A DNA stretch of 12,229 nucleotides from Candidatus Woesearchaeota archaeon (GCA_011045925.1 DSBS01000041.1:1-12229); one strand, 5' to 3'; numbered from the stretch's first letter, positions 1-6,185 are shown. Notes: generated by a model from the letters alone, not told the origin. A program made the numbers and translations.

Positions 1-78
1 AACCAAGACTCTTAAATCATGTCAAAAAATAACTTTTCTCTTAAGGCATCACTTTCTTCATCTTTCATTTTGGGAATT

Positions 79-87
79 TTTATAAAC
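79..87 (+). promoter_or_regulatory. TATA box for the arrestin-like gene
   Basis: TTTATAAAC lies about 25 nt upstream of position 109, so transcription should start close to the GTG at 110 or just before the GGTGA/ATG pair at 109-121. Confidence 0.45.
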
Positions 88-118
88 TTATGGTGTCTAG
101 GGTTTTCTGGTGAGTATT

Positions 119-574
119 ATGTTTCCCTTTTCAAATGGAAAACTGGCGATAAACCTGGAGAAGTATACCTTTACGAAGGAAGACTCAATTAAAGGGACAG
201 TCAAGCTAACCCTGAAAAAGCCTTTAATGGCAAAGCAGCTTGTTGTAAGGCTATATGGAATTGCCACTTCAGTTGTGATGAGTGGAAGAAGCAACGCATT
301 TAGGTCACCAAGTATTGTATTTGACTTTAAGCAGCCTCTTGATGGAGAAAAAAATTATCCCGCAGGCAAGCCCTTCAGCTATAGCTTTGATATTAAGATT
401 CCGGAAGAGTTCTTTTCTAAAGGCGAAGCGCCTGAAGTAACACTTGGCAATGTAGCAAGAGCGGCATTATTTGACTTGTTGGGCGCTCACTCAAAAACTA
501 GGTGGTATGTGCAAGCAAGATTATGCAGAAGAGGCTTTGACCTAACAAAAACAGTTCAGATAAGTATTGCTTAG
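119..574 (+). CDS. Arrestin-like / Spo0M-like domain protein
   Basis: A 151-aa soluble protein that looks like a single arrestin N-terminal-type beta-sandwich. The N-terminal stretch (LEKYTFTKEDSIKGTVKL, then KPLMAKQLVVRLYG) matches the usual pattern of a strand, 'G.v.G.v.l', and a strand running into 'l.v.l.G'. Near the end WYVQARL resembles the strand that closes this domain. Arrestin/Spo0M-fold proteins are mostly binding scaffolds and no catalytic residues are visible. No signal peptide or membrane segment is seen. I chose ATG at 119 because GGTGA (109-113), complementary to the usual 16S tail, sits 5 nt upstream; an in-frame GTG at 110 is the alternative and could be a leaderless start from the TATA box near 79-87. 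Eukaryotic and Spo0M proteins have a second domain that is absent here. The stop codon overlaps that of the convergent amidohydrolase. Confidence 0.7.
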   Translation: MFPFSNGKLAINLEKYTFTKEDSIKGTVKLTLKKPLMAKQLVVRLYGIATSVVMSGRSNAFRSPSIVFDFKQPLDGEKNYPAGKPFSYSFDIKIPEEFFSKGEAPEVTLGNVARAALFDLLGAHSKTRWYVQARLCRRGFDLTKTVQISIA

Positions 575-1395
575 TTTTTATCTTTAAAATTCAAACCCAG
601 GCCGTAAGCTTTTTCAGCTTCCTTAAGGATTTCTGTGTCTATCTCTTCAATAAGCATTTCCTCCTTATCTCCAAGCTTGCCCAAAACCATCCTTATCGGG
701 GCTATAATCTGAGTCCTGCCAATACATTCATCTTGGCTGCCATCAGAAAGATTTACCTTTCCCACAGCGTTTGCATATACAAGAATAAAGTTGTTTTCCA
801 AAGCTCTTGCTTTGCATAACGAGTTAACATATTCATAAGCAGCATTTTGGTTGTGCCTTTTATGTGCAGGGAATTTCTTCCCGCTGAACCATAGGCTTGG
901 GCAGTAAACAATCTCCACACCTTTCTTTCTCATCTTAAGGAATAGCTCAGGAAACATTAAGTCCCAGCATAGGGCAAGCCCGGCTCTTCCGAATTTTGTG
1001 TTAAAAACACAGGCCTGGCTTCCAGGAGAAAGCTTTCCTCTCTCGCTAAGCCAGAGGTTTATTTTCTTATATCTTCCGAGAAGTTTTCCGCTGCTCTCAA
1101 CATAATAGCAGGCATTAAAGAACTCCTGATTCTTCTCCTCAATTATCGAGCCAGCAACAATGTCAATATTATACTTTAGCGCGAGATTCTGAAATGCCTT
1201 TCTAAGCCTGCCTTTTGAGTCAGCATTTTTTAGGCACTCTTCCATGCTTAAGCCACCTGTGAGAAAACATTCCGGAAAAACAATAACGTCCGCTTTGCCA
1301 GAAGCATTCTTAAGAAAGCCCTCCATCTTTTTTAGGTTTTTCTCAATAGAATTCCTGTTTATCCTGAATTGAACTGCAGCTATCCTGAATTTCAT
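571..1395 (-). CDS. Carbon-nitrogen hydrolase (nitrilase superfamily)
   Basis: A 274-aa cytosolic hydrolase of the nitrilase/amidase superfamily, which attacks non-peptide C-N bonds through a Cys thioester intermediate. The catalytic triad can be read directly: Glu42 in VIVFPECFLTGG, Lys111 in GRYKKINLW and Cys143 in ALCWDLMFPE. The N-terminus (KFRIAAVQF) is the usual first strand of the alpha-beta-beta-alpha sandwich. Length is normal for a stand-alone family member. The natural substrate cannot be told from sequence; amidase, N-carbamoyl hydrolase and omega-amidase activities all occur in this family. The gene reads leftward from just downstream of the tRNA gene, with a TATA-like AATTTATTG about 25 nt before the ATG. 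Its last codon overlaps the convergent arrestin-like gene, so the two transcripts probably overlap at their 3' ends. Confidence 0.9.
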   Translation of the reverse strand: MKFRIAAVQFRINRNSIEKNLKKMEGFLKNASGKADVIVFPECFLTGGLSMEECLKNADSKGRLRKAFQNLALKYNIDIVAGSIIEEKNQEFFNACYYVESSGKLLGRYKKINLWLSERGKLSPGSQACVFNTKFGRAGLALCWDLMFPELFLKMRKKGVEIVYCPSLWFSGKKFPAHKRHNQNAAYEYVNSLCKARALENNFILVYANAVGKVNLSDGSQDECIGRTQIIAPIRMVLGKLGDKEEMLIEEIDTEILKEAEKAYGLGLNFKDKN

Positions 1396-1413
1396 TTTAA
1401 GCAGGCAAAATGG

Positions 1414-1425
1414 ACAATAAATTAC
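1414..1425 (-). promoter_or_regulatory. TATA box for the amidohydrolase gene
   Basis: On the minus strand an AATTTATTG-like element is centred about 25 nt upstream of the ATG at 1395, predicting an almost leaderless transcript. It directly abuts the T-run that ends the tRNA gene. Confidence 0.4.
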
Positions 1426-1432
1426 AAAAAAA
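1426..1432 (-). terminator. T7 terminator of the tRNA gene
   Basis: Seven consecutive T residues on the minus strand begin 2 nt after the discriminator base. This is a typical archaeal oligo-T termination signal, with no CCA encoded in between. Confidence 0.65.
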
Positions 1433-1434
1433 GC

Positions 1435-1557
1435 TGCCGGCGGGGGGAATTGAACCCCCGACTTCCAGATGCCTCAGCAGAGCGTTTTATCATTGCACAT
1501 GGCTCAACACTCAAATCTTATGAGTCTGGCGCTCTAACCAGGCTAAACTACGCCGGC
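1435..1557 (-). tRNA. tRNA with CAT anticodon, intron-containing (elongator tRNA-Met most likely)
   Basis: Reading leftward, a full cloverleaf forms. The acceptor stem GCCGGCG pairs with CGCCGGC, with discriminator A73 and no encoded CCA. The D-stem is GTTT with GAGC, the anticodon stem CCAGA with TCTGG, the loop CTCATAA with anticodon CAT, and the T-arm GGGGG-TTCAATT-CCCCC. Exon 1 is 1557-1519 and exon 2 is 1470-1435; they join into a 75-nt tRNA with a 48-nt intron between positions 37 and 38. The anticodon stem lacks the three stacked G:C pairs of initiator tRNA, so it is not the initiator. An elongator tRNA-Met fits best; tRNA-Ile2, which also has CAT but with C34 modified to agmatidine, cannot be fully excluded. 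A TTTTAAAA box sits 26-33 nt upstream. Confidence 0.93.
1471..1518 (-). other. tRNA intron with bulge-helix-bulge splice sites
   Basis: The 48-nt intron sits at the canonical 37/38 site. Loop bases CTCA (32-35) pair with TGAG near the intron 3' end to give the 4-bp central helix. The flanking 3-nt bulges are TA^A on the 5' side and GC^A on the 3' side, so cutting after the second bulge base gives the exact exons. An inner helix GAGTGTT with AACGCTC closes the intron. This is the standard substrate of the archaeal splicing endonuclease EndA followed by an RtcB ligase. Confidence 0.88.
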
Positions 1558-1582
1558 GCATTTAACTGAGCAAAACCCTTTG

Positions 1583-1590
1583 TTTTAAAA
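1583..1590 (-). promoter_or_regulatory. TATA-like box for the tRNA gene
   Basis: The palindromic TTTTAAAA lies 26-33 nt upstream of the tRNA 5' end, the expected spacing for an archaeal TATA box. It is in the 110-bp spacer shared with the divergent RtcB-like gene. Confidence 0.45.
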
Positions 1591-1634
1591 CTTTTTGCTT
1601 CTCTTTCTCCCGAGTGTCACTTCCCAATAGTAAC

Positions 1635-1643
1635 CTTTAAATA
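1635..1643 (+). promoter_or_regulatory. TATA box for the RtcB-like gene
   Basis: CTTTAAATA is centred about 29 nt upstream of the ATG at 1668, so the mRNA is probably leaderless. A nearer ATG at 1664 runs into a stop after nine codons and is not the start. Confidence 0.55.
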
Positions 1644-1667
1644 CTGGTCTTATTTCCTTTTCCATGT

Positions 1668-2585
1668 ATGAAACCAAAAATAAAGAATTATAACAACACT
1701 TTTTACAGGCCTCCTGATTTTACAGGGCTTTCAGAGCTGATACTTTTTCCTGACAGCGAAGTAAAAAGGAGAGGCTCTTATGATATTCCCAACAGCACGA
1801 TATGGGTTTTTGATACAAGAAATCATAAGCATAAGTATATTTCCCAAATACTTCATGATGATGTAGGGTGCGGTATGACTGCATTTATTACTGAGCCTCT
1901 TGATATTAAAGCAGCCGCTGATAATGTTTTAGGTGAATTAAAAGGAAAAAAGAGACTAGGCAGGGGAAATCATTTTGTAGATTTCTGCTCTGGAATAAAG
2001 TCTCTTAGCGAAGACTACAAAAGCCATAACATCATGCTTTTACATACAGATGTAAAAAGCTATAATCCCGAATTGCCGACAAGCATTGATGAAGCCGTTC
2101 AAAAGCAGCGTGATGCTGAAGAATTCAGAGAGATGCTTGGTTCAAGCCTTCTTGAAAAGCTTGGCGCGAGCTATCAGCTCTTGGGAAACTGGAACCACAA
2201 TGCTGTTGAGTCTATTGATGCTGATGATAAGGTTGTATATAGAAAAGGAGTTGTAAAGCTAAACCCGGGTGAATTGGGGGTTTTTCCTGCCAGCCTTGGA
2301 AGAATGATTCTTTTTTATACTCTAAATGAAGATACTCCACCCGAATACAATTCTTTTCCACATGCAACAGGAAGAGCAGGGCCGAGAGGCGCTACAAAGG
2401 TTTCACTGGAGAAAGCTTCAGAATTAAGAAACAGCTTGTATATCCCTAAAGAAATAAAAGACACAGCGCTGCGTTCTGAGCATCCCAGCTGCTACAACGA
2501 TTTTGAAAATATCTTGAATGAACTATCTAAAAAAATTCATCTTATCGGAGAATCAGAAATTCTTGGCTATGTCGGTAAAGTTTAA
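1668..2585 (+). CDS. Short RtcB-family RNA ligase paralogue
   Basis: A 305-aa homologue of RtcB, the Mn(II)/GTP-dependent ligase that joins a 2',3'-cyclic phosphate or 3'-phosphate to a 5'-OH, for example in tRNA exon joining. The family motifs occur in order: HDDVGCGM (Asp65, Cys68, metal site), GRGNHFVDF (Asn101, His102), LLHTDVKSYN (His126), GNWNHNAVE (His177) and FPHATGRAGPRGA (His232, matching the histidine that becomes guanylylated). All six key residues are therefore present. Full RtcB proteins are about 400-480 aa; here the N-terminal part and several insertions are missing, and motif surroundings are divergent, so it is a paralogue rather than the standard enzyme. It is transcribed divergently from an intron-containing tRNA. 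No archease partner is visible. The stop overlaps the convergent gene at 2582. Ligase activity is inference; an RNA-repair or substrate-restricted role is equally possible. Confidence 0.82.
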   Translation: MKPKIKNYNNTFYRPPDFTGLSELILFPDSEVKRRGSYDIPNSTIWVFDTRNHKHKYISQILHDDVGCGMTAFITEPLDIKAAADNVLGELKGKKRLGRGNHFVDFCSGIKSLSEDYKSHNIMLLHTDVKSYNPELPTSIDEAVQKQRDAEEFREMLGSSLLEKLGASYQLLGNWNHNAVESIDADDKVVYRKGVVKLNPGELGVFPASLGRMILFYTLNEDTPPEYNSFPHATGRAGPRGATKVSLEKASELRNSLYIPKEIKDTALRSEHPSCYNDFENILNELSKKIHLIGESEILGYVGKV

Positions 2586-3418
2586 GCTGCAATTAAGTGA
2601 ATCTCTTTCTTCTTTCCATGGATTATGACGGTTGAATTTATATGGGGCTCTTTTAAGTCTGTGTTCAGGTCTATTTCTGGCTCCTGGGTTTTTCTCCACC
2701 ATCTCCTGAATAGAACTCTGTAGCGTGGGTCCTCCCAGCTATTTATAATCTCAGCTTCTCTCTGGAACTCGGACAGTTGCTCTTTGCTCATTCTCACACA
2801 ATTGCCTTTAGCTTTATGCACTTTGACTACTAAAGGCACTAGTTTTAAAGAAACAGCCTCCTTTGCTGCTTTTTCCTGCTTTTTCTCAGAGTCATGAAAA
2901 TCTTTAGAAAGCTTGCCTACTTCTGCAATCATTGCATTGAGCTTTGCAAGAGTATCTCTCTCATTCTCTTTTTTATAAAGGAAATTCTCAATTATTTTGT
3001 CAGAGCCAGCAATCACTTTCTCTATGTCTTTCAGTAGCTTTAGAATCCGCTTAAGCTCCTGTTTCTCTATCTCACTTACAGGCCTGTTTTTATTAAGGTT
3101 TTCTGCATGAAAGAATCTTCTTTCACTCTCTTTTTCAAGCTTAGTCAAGGCATAAATAAGCCCTGCTTCTCTATTTTTAATGACATCATCAAGAAAGTCT
3201 CCCTTTTCTTTGTGAAGGAAGCCAGTAGGGCCAGCTTTTCCGCGCTTAATCTTAGCAACCATCTTTTTATCAACAATCTCGTTCTGAAGTTTTCTTATTT
3301 TTTTTAATTCATCTCCATTCTTATGGGCTTTTTCATTGATTTCAGAGTAAAGTTCAATAATATCAGGATGTGGCTCATTTCTTTGAAATAGGCTCAAGAC
3401 ATATTCAAAAAAGCTCAT
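2582..3418 (-). CDS. Unrecognised charged helical protein, coupled to the pyruvate-kinase-like gene
   Basis: A 278-aa protein I do not recognise. It is rich in Lys and Glu, has one cysteine (Cys207), and no signal peptide or membrane segment. Residues about 115-190 look like a long helix or coiled coil with heptad-like Leu/Ile spacing. A basic-aromatic patch RYRVLFRRWWRK follows at 232-243, and then a short beta-rich tail ending in HGKKKEIHLIAA. The start is firm: its ATG overlaps the TGA of the upstream gene as ATGA, and AGGAGGAG (3426-3433) lies 7 nt before it, so translation is coupled to the pyruvate-kinase-like protein. That suggests the two act together, but no function can be assigned. 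The helical core and the basic patch could serve nucleic acid or protein binding. Confidence 0.75.
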   Translation of the reverse strand: MSFFEYVLSLFQRNEPHPDIIELYSEINEKAHKNGDELKKIRKLQNEIVDKKMVAKIKRGKAGPTGFLHKEKGDFLDDVIKNREAGLIYALTKLEKESERRFFHAENLNKNRPVSEIEKQELKRILKLLKDIEKVIAGSDKIIENFLYKKENERDTLAKLNAMIAEVGKLSKDFHDSEKKQEKAAKEAVSLKLVPLVVKVHKAKGNCVRMSKEQLSEFQREAEIINSWEDPRYRVLFRRWWRKTQEPEIDLNTDLKEPHINSTVIIHGKKKEIHLIAA

Positions 3419-4134
3419 TTATTTTCTCCTCCTATAAAACTACATGATTCACTAGATTCAACTACAGAGCGCATTACCCTTACAGCTTCAATAGGGTATT
3501 TGCCTATGGCTGTCTCTTCAGAGAGCATCACAGCAGAAGCACCATCAAATACAGCATTCCCAACATCAGAAACCTCAGCCCTTGTAGGTGTTGGGCTTTT
3601 TACCATGGAAAGAAGCATTTCAGTAGCTATAACGAGAAATTTGCCGTTTTCTATTGTTTTTCTTGTAAGCATCTTCTGGATGCAGGGAAGCATTTCTAGG
3701 CTGACAGACTCTCCCAGGTCTCCCCTGCCCACCATAATGCCATCGGATGCGTCCAGAATCTTATCAAAGCTTTTTACCCCTTTTTTGCACTCAATCTTTG
3801 AAATAATCATAGTGCCTTCAGAAAACATTTTCCTTGTCTTTATTGCCTGAGAAGCAGTTTCAACAAAGGATACAGCAACAATATCGGGAATCACCATTCC
3901 CTCAAAAATCTCCCATTTGCCAGGCTTCAGGTCAAACAATAGCAGGACTTTGTTTTTTCTTCTCTTGTTTTCTTTCTTTATTTCATCTGTTAGTGCTTTG
4001 TATTGCCTCTTTGTCCCGTAAGCAGAATTAAACCTTATGATGTCAGCACCCTCTCTTATAATGGTTTTCAGAACGTTATTTCCTAAGCTTGCAGGGCCTA
4101 CAGTTGCAATGATTTTTGTTTTTCTTGCTCGCAT
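3415..4134 (-). CDS. Pyruvate-kinase-like barrel lacking B and C domains
   Basis: A 239-aa homologue of the pyruvate kinase A domain (normal enzyme about 470 aa). Recognisable blocks are KIIATVGPAS (7-16), ADIIRFN (30-36), SKIEC with the catalytic Lys113 and metal ligand Glu115, SDGIMVGRGDLG with metal ligand Asp139, VIATEML with Thr171, and PTRAEVSDVGNAV followed by SEETAIGKYPIEAV. The B domain that normally clamps ADP is replaced by a short link, LFDLKPGKWEIFEGM, leading straight into DIVAVSFVETA. The C-terminal regulatory domain is absent. The usual NFSHG becomes NSAYG, losing a potassium-ligand Ser. The PEP/metal pocket is thus largely kept while the nucleotide lid is gone, so ordinary ATP synthesis is doubtful. 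The protein may bind PEP or a similar acid, or catalyse another enolate reaction. It is the first gene of a coupled pair. TATA TTATAAAT lies about 26 nt before the ATG, with a weak AGGAAG nearer. Confidence 0.78.
   Translation of the reverse strand: MRARKTKIIATVGPASLGNNVLKTIIREGADIIRFNSAYGTKRQYKALTDEIKKENKRRKNKVLLLFDLKPGKWEIFEGMVIPDIVAVSFVETASQAIKTRKMFSEGTMIISKIECKKGVKSFDKILDASDGIMVGRGDLGESVSLEMLPCIQKMLTRKTIENGKFLVIATEMLLSMVKSPTPTRAEVSDVGNAVFDGASAVMLSEETAIGKYPIEAVRVMRSVVESSESCSFIGGENK
3426..3433 (-). promoter_or_regulatory. Strong Shine-Dalgarno site deciding the start at 3418
   Basis: AGGAGGAG on the minus strand, inside the end of the upstream coding region and 7 nt before the overlapping ATGA. 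It fits internal-operon translation, unlike the leaderless starts nearby. Confidence 0.75.
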
Positions 4135-4155
4135 TCTGCTTCCTGTGTTCTTTTA

Positions 4156-4165
4156 AGTTATAAAT
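4156..4165 (-). promoter_or_regulatory. TATA box for the pyruvate-kinase-like operon
   Basis: GATTTATAACT on the minus strand is centred about 26 nt upstream of the ATG at 4134, which predicts a transcript starting at or just before the start codon. Confidence 0.5.
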
Positions 4166-4208
4166 CTTCTTTTTTAGTAGAATTTTGGTAGAATCAATTC
4201 TCAAAAAG

Positions 4209-4217
4209 CTTAAATAC
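4209..4217 (+). promoter_or_regulatory. TATA box for the gene at 4237
   Basis: CTTAAATAC is centred about 24 nt upstream of the ATG at 4237, consistent with a leaderless mRNA. It is divergent from the TATA box at 4156-4165. Confidence 0.45.
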
Positions 4218-4236
4218 AACCTGTAACCTTTGCGAA

Positions 4237-4668
4237 ATGATGAACCGAACACCAGCAGAAACATATACCAATTCGACAAAACTTTTCTTAAGAGACCTTT
4301 CAGAGATGGGCTATTCCTCTAATTCATCAACATATGGTGGCTCTTCTGGCTCATCCACAACTCAAATCAGACTTTTTAAGGATATTTATGTCGCTTTTTC
4401 CGACACTGAATTAGGTGAGCTAGCTAATGAAAGCCTTCATATTGGTGACATGCTGATAGATGCTGACCCAAAAGATAATAATAGATTGGTTTGCATCCTA
4501 AAGATGGAAGAGCTACGGTTCCAGAAAGAGCTTGAGCCAGTAATAGAAAAGCTGTCAGAAAAATATAATATGAGGCTTGTATTCAATAAACTCGCGTGCG
4601 AGATAAGCCCAGATTTATCTGATGATATTGACTTCTTATTATTCGAGGATTTTGAAGATTATGAATAA
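4237..4668 (+). CDS. Small acidic protein of unknown function
   Basis: A 143-aa protein with no family I recognise. A short helical N-terminus is followed by a Ser/Gly/Thr-rich low-complexity stretch (residues 27-43). A folded-looking alpha/beta part (44-125) contains two Cys (86 and 121), and the tail is very acidic (DDIDFLLFEDFEDYE). No signal peptide or membrane helix is seen. Two adjacent ATGs (4237 and 4240) are possible starts; the first is 24 nt from the TATA box centre. The gene stands alone between divergent and convergent neighbours, so context gives no hint. Codon structure and the promoter support it as real. Confidence 0.6.
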   Translation: MMNRTPAETYTNSTKLFLRDLSEMGYSSNSSTYGGSSGSSTTQIRLFKDIYVAFSDTELGELANESLHIGDMLIDADPKDNNRLVCILKMEELRFQKELEPVIEKLSEKYNMRLVFNKLACEISPDLSDDIDFLLFEDFEDYE

Positions 4669-4682
4669 CAAAATTTAATAAT

Positions 4683-4697
4683 AAAAAACAAAAAAAA
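4683..4697 (-). terminator. Oligo-T terminator of the helicase/zinc-ribbon unit
   Basis: On the minus strand T8-G-T6 follows the stop of the zinc-ribbon gene by about 30 nt. It is the strongest T-run in the window. No comparable T-run separates the helicase from the zinc-ribbon gene. Confidence 0.65.
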
Positions 4698-4726
4698 CTC
4701 AAACGCTTGAACTAGCTAAAAAAGAA

Positions 4727-4894
4727 TCAGAACCTTCTTCTTTTCGAGTAGCACTCTTTGCAGTACACTGGCTTGCCTTCAGTTGGCTTAAAAGGAACTT
4801 CGCATTCCTGTCCACACTCTGAGCAGACTGCCTTGTGCATTTCTCGTGGCCCGAAATTATTTCCTCGGAAGCCACCTCTGTTAAAATCTCCCAT
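4727..4894 (-). CDS. 55-aa CxxC-x17-CxxC zinc-ribbon protein
   Basis: A small gene that fills most of the gap between the helicase and the gene at 4237. The protein begins with a Gly/Arg/Asn/Phe-rich head (MGDFNRGGFRGNNFGPRE) and then has Cys24-x2-Cys27, exactly 17 residues, and Cys45-x2-Cys48, with an extra Cys31 in GQECEVPFKP. The VPFKPTEGKPVYCKECY block is the hallmark of the small CxxC-x17-CxxC zinc-binding family common in archaea and candidate-phylum bacteria. It ends in a basic SKRRRF tail. The four cysteines should bind one zinc; the basic, RG-rich ends suggest RNA or ribonucleoprotein binding, which is inference. The start is set by GGAGG (4902-4906) 7 nt before the ATG. It lies 91 bp downstream of the DEAD-box helicase on the same strand, and both end at the same T-run. 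Confidence 0.85.
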   Translation of the reverse strand: MGDFNRGGFRGNNFGPREMHKAVCSECGQECEVPFKPTEGKPVYCKECYSKRRRF

Positions 4895-4901
4895 TTTTTT
4901 T

Positions 4902-4906
4902 CCTCC
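4902..4906 (-). promoter_or_regulatory. Shine-Dalgarno site of the zinc-ribbon gene
   Basis: GGAGG followed by an A-rich spacer of 7 nt before the ATG at 4894. It marks this gene as having a leader or being co-transcribed. Possible TATA-like elements of its own lie near 4945-4956 (CTTTTATAG) and 4969-4977 (TTTATAAAG). Confidence 0.65.
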
Positions 4907-4985
4907 GTTTTAGCATAAAAGAGTTCTTAGAGAATTCGGTTATGCTCTATAAAAGCGTATTTGGGTTTCTTTATAAACCTTGTGG

Positions 4986-6185
4986 TTATCTTCTCTGCCT
5001 GTTTCCCCTGTTTCTGTTAAAACCCCTGTTTCCCTGCTGAAAAGGCCTGCCTCTCTGCTGTGGTCTTGAGAACTGGAGCGGTTTCACTTTAGGAGTCTCA
5101 AGCCTTTCCACAGAAAGCGACCTGTCCTCAAGAATCCTTGCAAAGTTCTCATAGTCATCATCAGAAACCAAAGAGATTACCTTTCCCTGCTCTCCTGCCC
5201 TTGCTGTCCTGCCAATCCTGTGCACATACTCCAATGCGGTTTTAGGCAGGCTGTAGTTTATAATAAGCGTAACATCCTTGATGTCAAGCCCTCTTGCAGC
5301 TACATCAGTTGCAACAAGCACAGAAAGCTCTTTTCTGTGAAACGCATCCATCACCTGTTTCCTTACATGTTGGGTTATTCCCCCATGAAGCGCTTTTGAT
5401 TTTATGGATTGGTTAAGCAGGTTCCTGTTTACAGAGTCAACAAGATGCCTCGTTCCGCAGAAGACGATAGTAAGCCCATCAGCATGCTCTTTAAGTATAT
5501 GCACGAGAAGTGAGAACTTCTCCCGCCTGCTCACATCATAGTAAAACTGGGCAAGCTTGCCCTCCTCAACATGGCTCTGCATCCTTACCTTTTTTGGATG
5601 GTTCATGTAAGCATCAACAATATCCATTATTGCAGTAGGCATGGTGGCGCTAAAAAGCAATTTCTGGCTGTTTTCCGGAATTCTCGATATAATTCTCTTA
5701 ATATCATCAATGAATCCCATCTCGAACATCTTGTCGGCTTCGTCAAGCACAAGCATCTTTACCTTGCTTAAGTCCATGGTGCCTCTGGAAAGATGGTCTA
5801 ATAGCCTGCCCGGTGTTCCGAGCACAACATCAGCCCTTTCAAGATTGCGAATCTGGGGCATTATTGAAACCCCTCCATAAACATCCACAATCTGCATTTT
5901 TTTGTACTTTGTAAATTTCTTAAACTCTCTTGTAACCTGGTTGCACAATTCTCTTGTGGGCAGTATAACAAGCAGCTGGATGCCTTCACCAGGCACAACC
6001 TTTTCAAGAGTAGGAAACCCAAAAGCAGCGGTTTTCCCCGATCCTGTGAAGGAAAGCCCTATTAAGTCTTCCCCATTCTGAATCATTGGTATGGACTTCT
6101 CCTGAATCTCTGTGAATTCATCGAAGCCCAGGTCCAGCAGAGCCCTTTCAAACTCTGGCTTTAATTTTATTCCGTTCGTTTTCAT
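4986..6185 (-). CDS. DEAD-box ATP-dependent RNA helicase with RG-rich tail
   Basis: A 399-aa cytosolic RNA helicase that unwinds short RNA duplexes or remodels RNPs using ATP. All motifs are present, numbered from the ATG at 6185: Q motif (FDEFTEIQ, 21-28), I (FTGSGKT, 46-52), Ia (PTREL), Ib (TPGR), II (DEAD, 148-151), III (SAT, 179-181), IV (IVFCGT), V (ATDVAARGLDI) and VI (HRIGRTARAG, 322-331). The last 25 residues are low-complexity Gln/Arg/Gly/Asn (GRPFQQGNRGFNRNRGN), a typical RNA-binding tail as in bacterial CshA/DeaD-type proteins. I prefer ATG at 6185 over the GTG at 6191 because a TATA box is centred 27 nt before the ATG and there is no good Shine-Dalgarno. A 55-aa zinc-ribbon gene with a matching RG-rich segment follows on the same strand, suggesting a joint role in RNA handling. 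The particular RNA target is unknown. Confidence 0.95.
   Translation of the reverse strand: MKTNGIKLKPEFERALLDLGFDEFTEIQEKSIPMIQNGEDLIGLSFTGSGKTAAFGFPTLEKVVPGEGIQLLVILPTRELCNQVTREFKKFTKYKKMQIVDVYGGVSIMPQIRNLERADVVLGTPGRLLDHLSRGTMDLSKVKMLVLDEADKMFEMGFIDDIKRIISRIPENSQKLLFSATMPTAIMDIVDAYMNHPKKVRMQSHVEEGKLAQFYYDVSRREKFSLLVHILKEHADGLTIVFCGTRHLVDSVNRNLLNQSIKSKALHGGITQHVRKQVMDAFHRKELSVLVATDVAARGLDIKDVTLIINYSLPKTALEYVHRIGRTARAGEQGKVISLVSDDDYENFARILEDRSLSVERLETPKVKPLQFSRPQQRGRPFQQGNRGFNRNRGNRQRR

Noticed and set aside
12..68. An 18-codon minus-strand frame (MKDEESDALREKLFFDMI) at the left edge.
   Set aside because: Too short, with the only TATA-like element about 16 nt before the ATG. The left 109 bp otherwise hold nothing I can support.
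1369..1569. A plus-strand open frame crossing the tRNA.
   Set aside because: It is the reverse complement of the tRNA and its flanks and has no promoter or start signal of its own.
3500..3850. Plus-strand frame of 116 codons opposite the pyruvate-kinase-like gene.
   Set aside because: It lies wholly antisense to a gene with clear family motifs and has no start signal.
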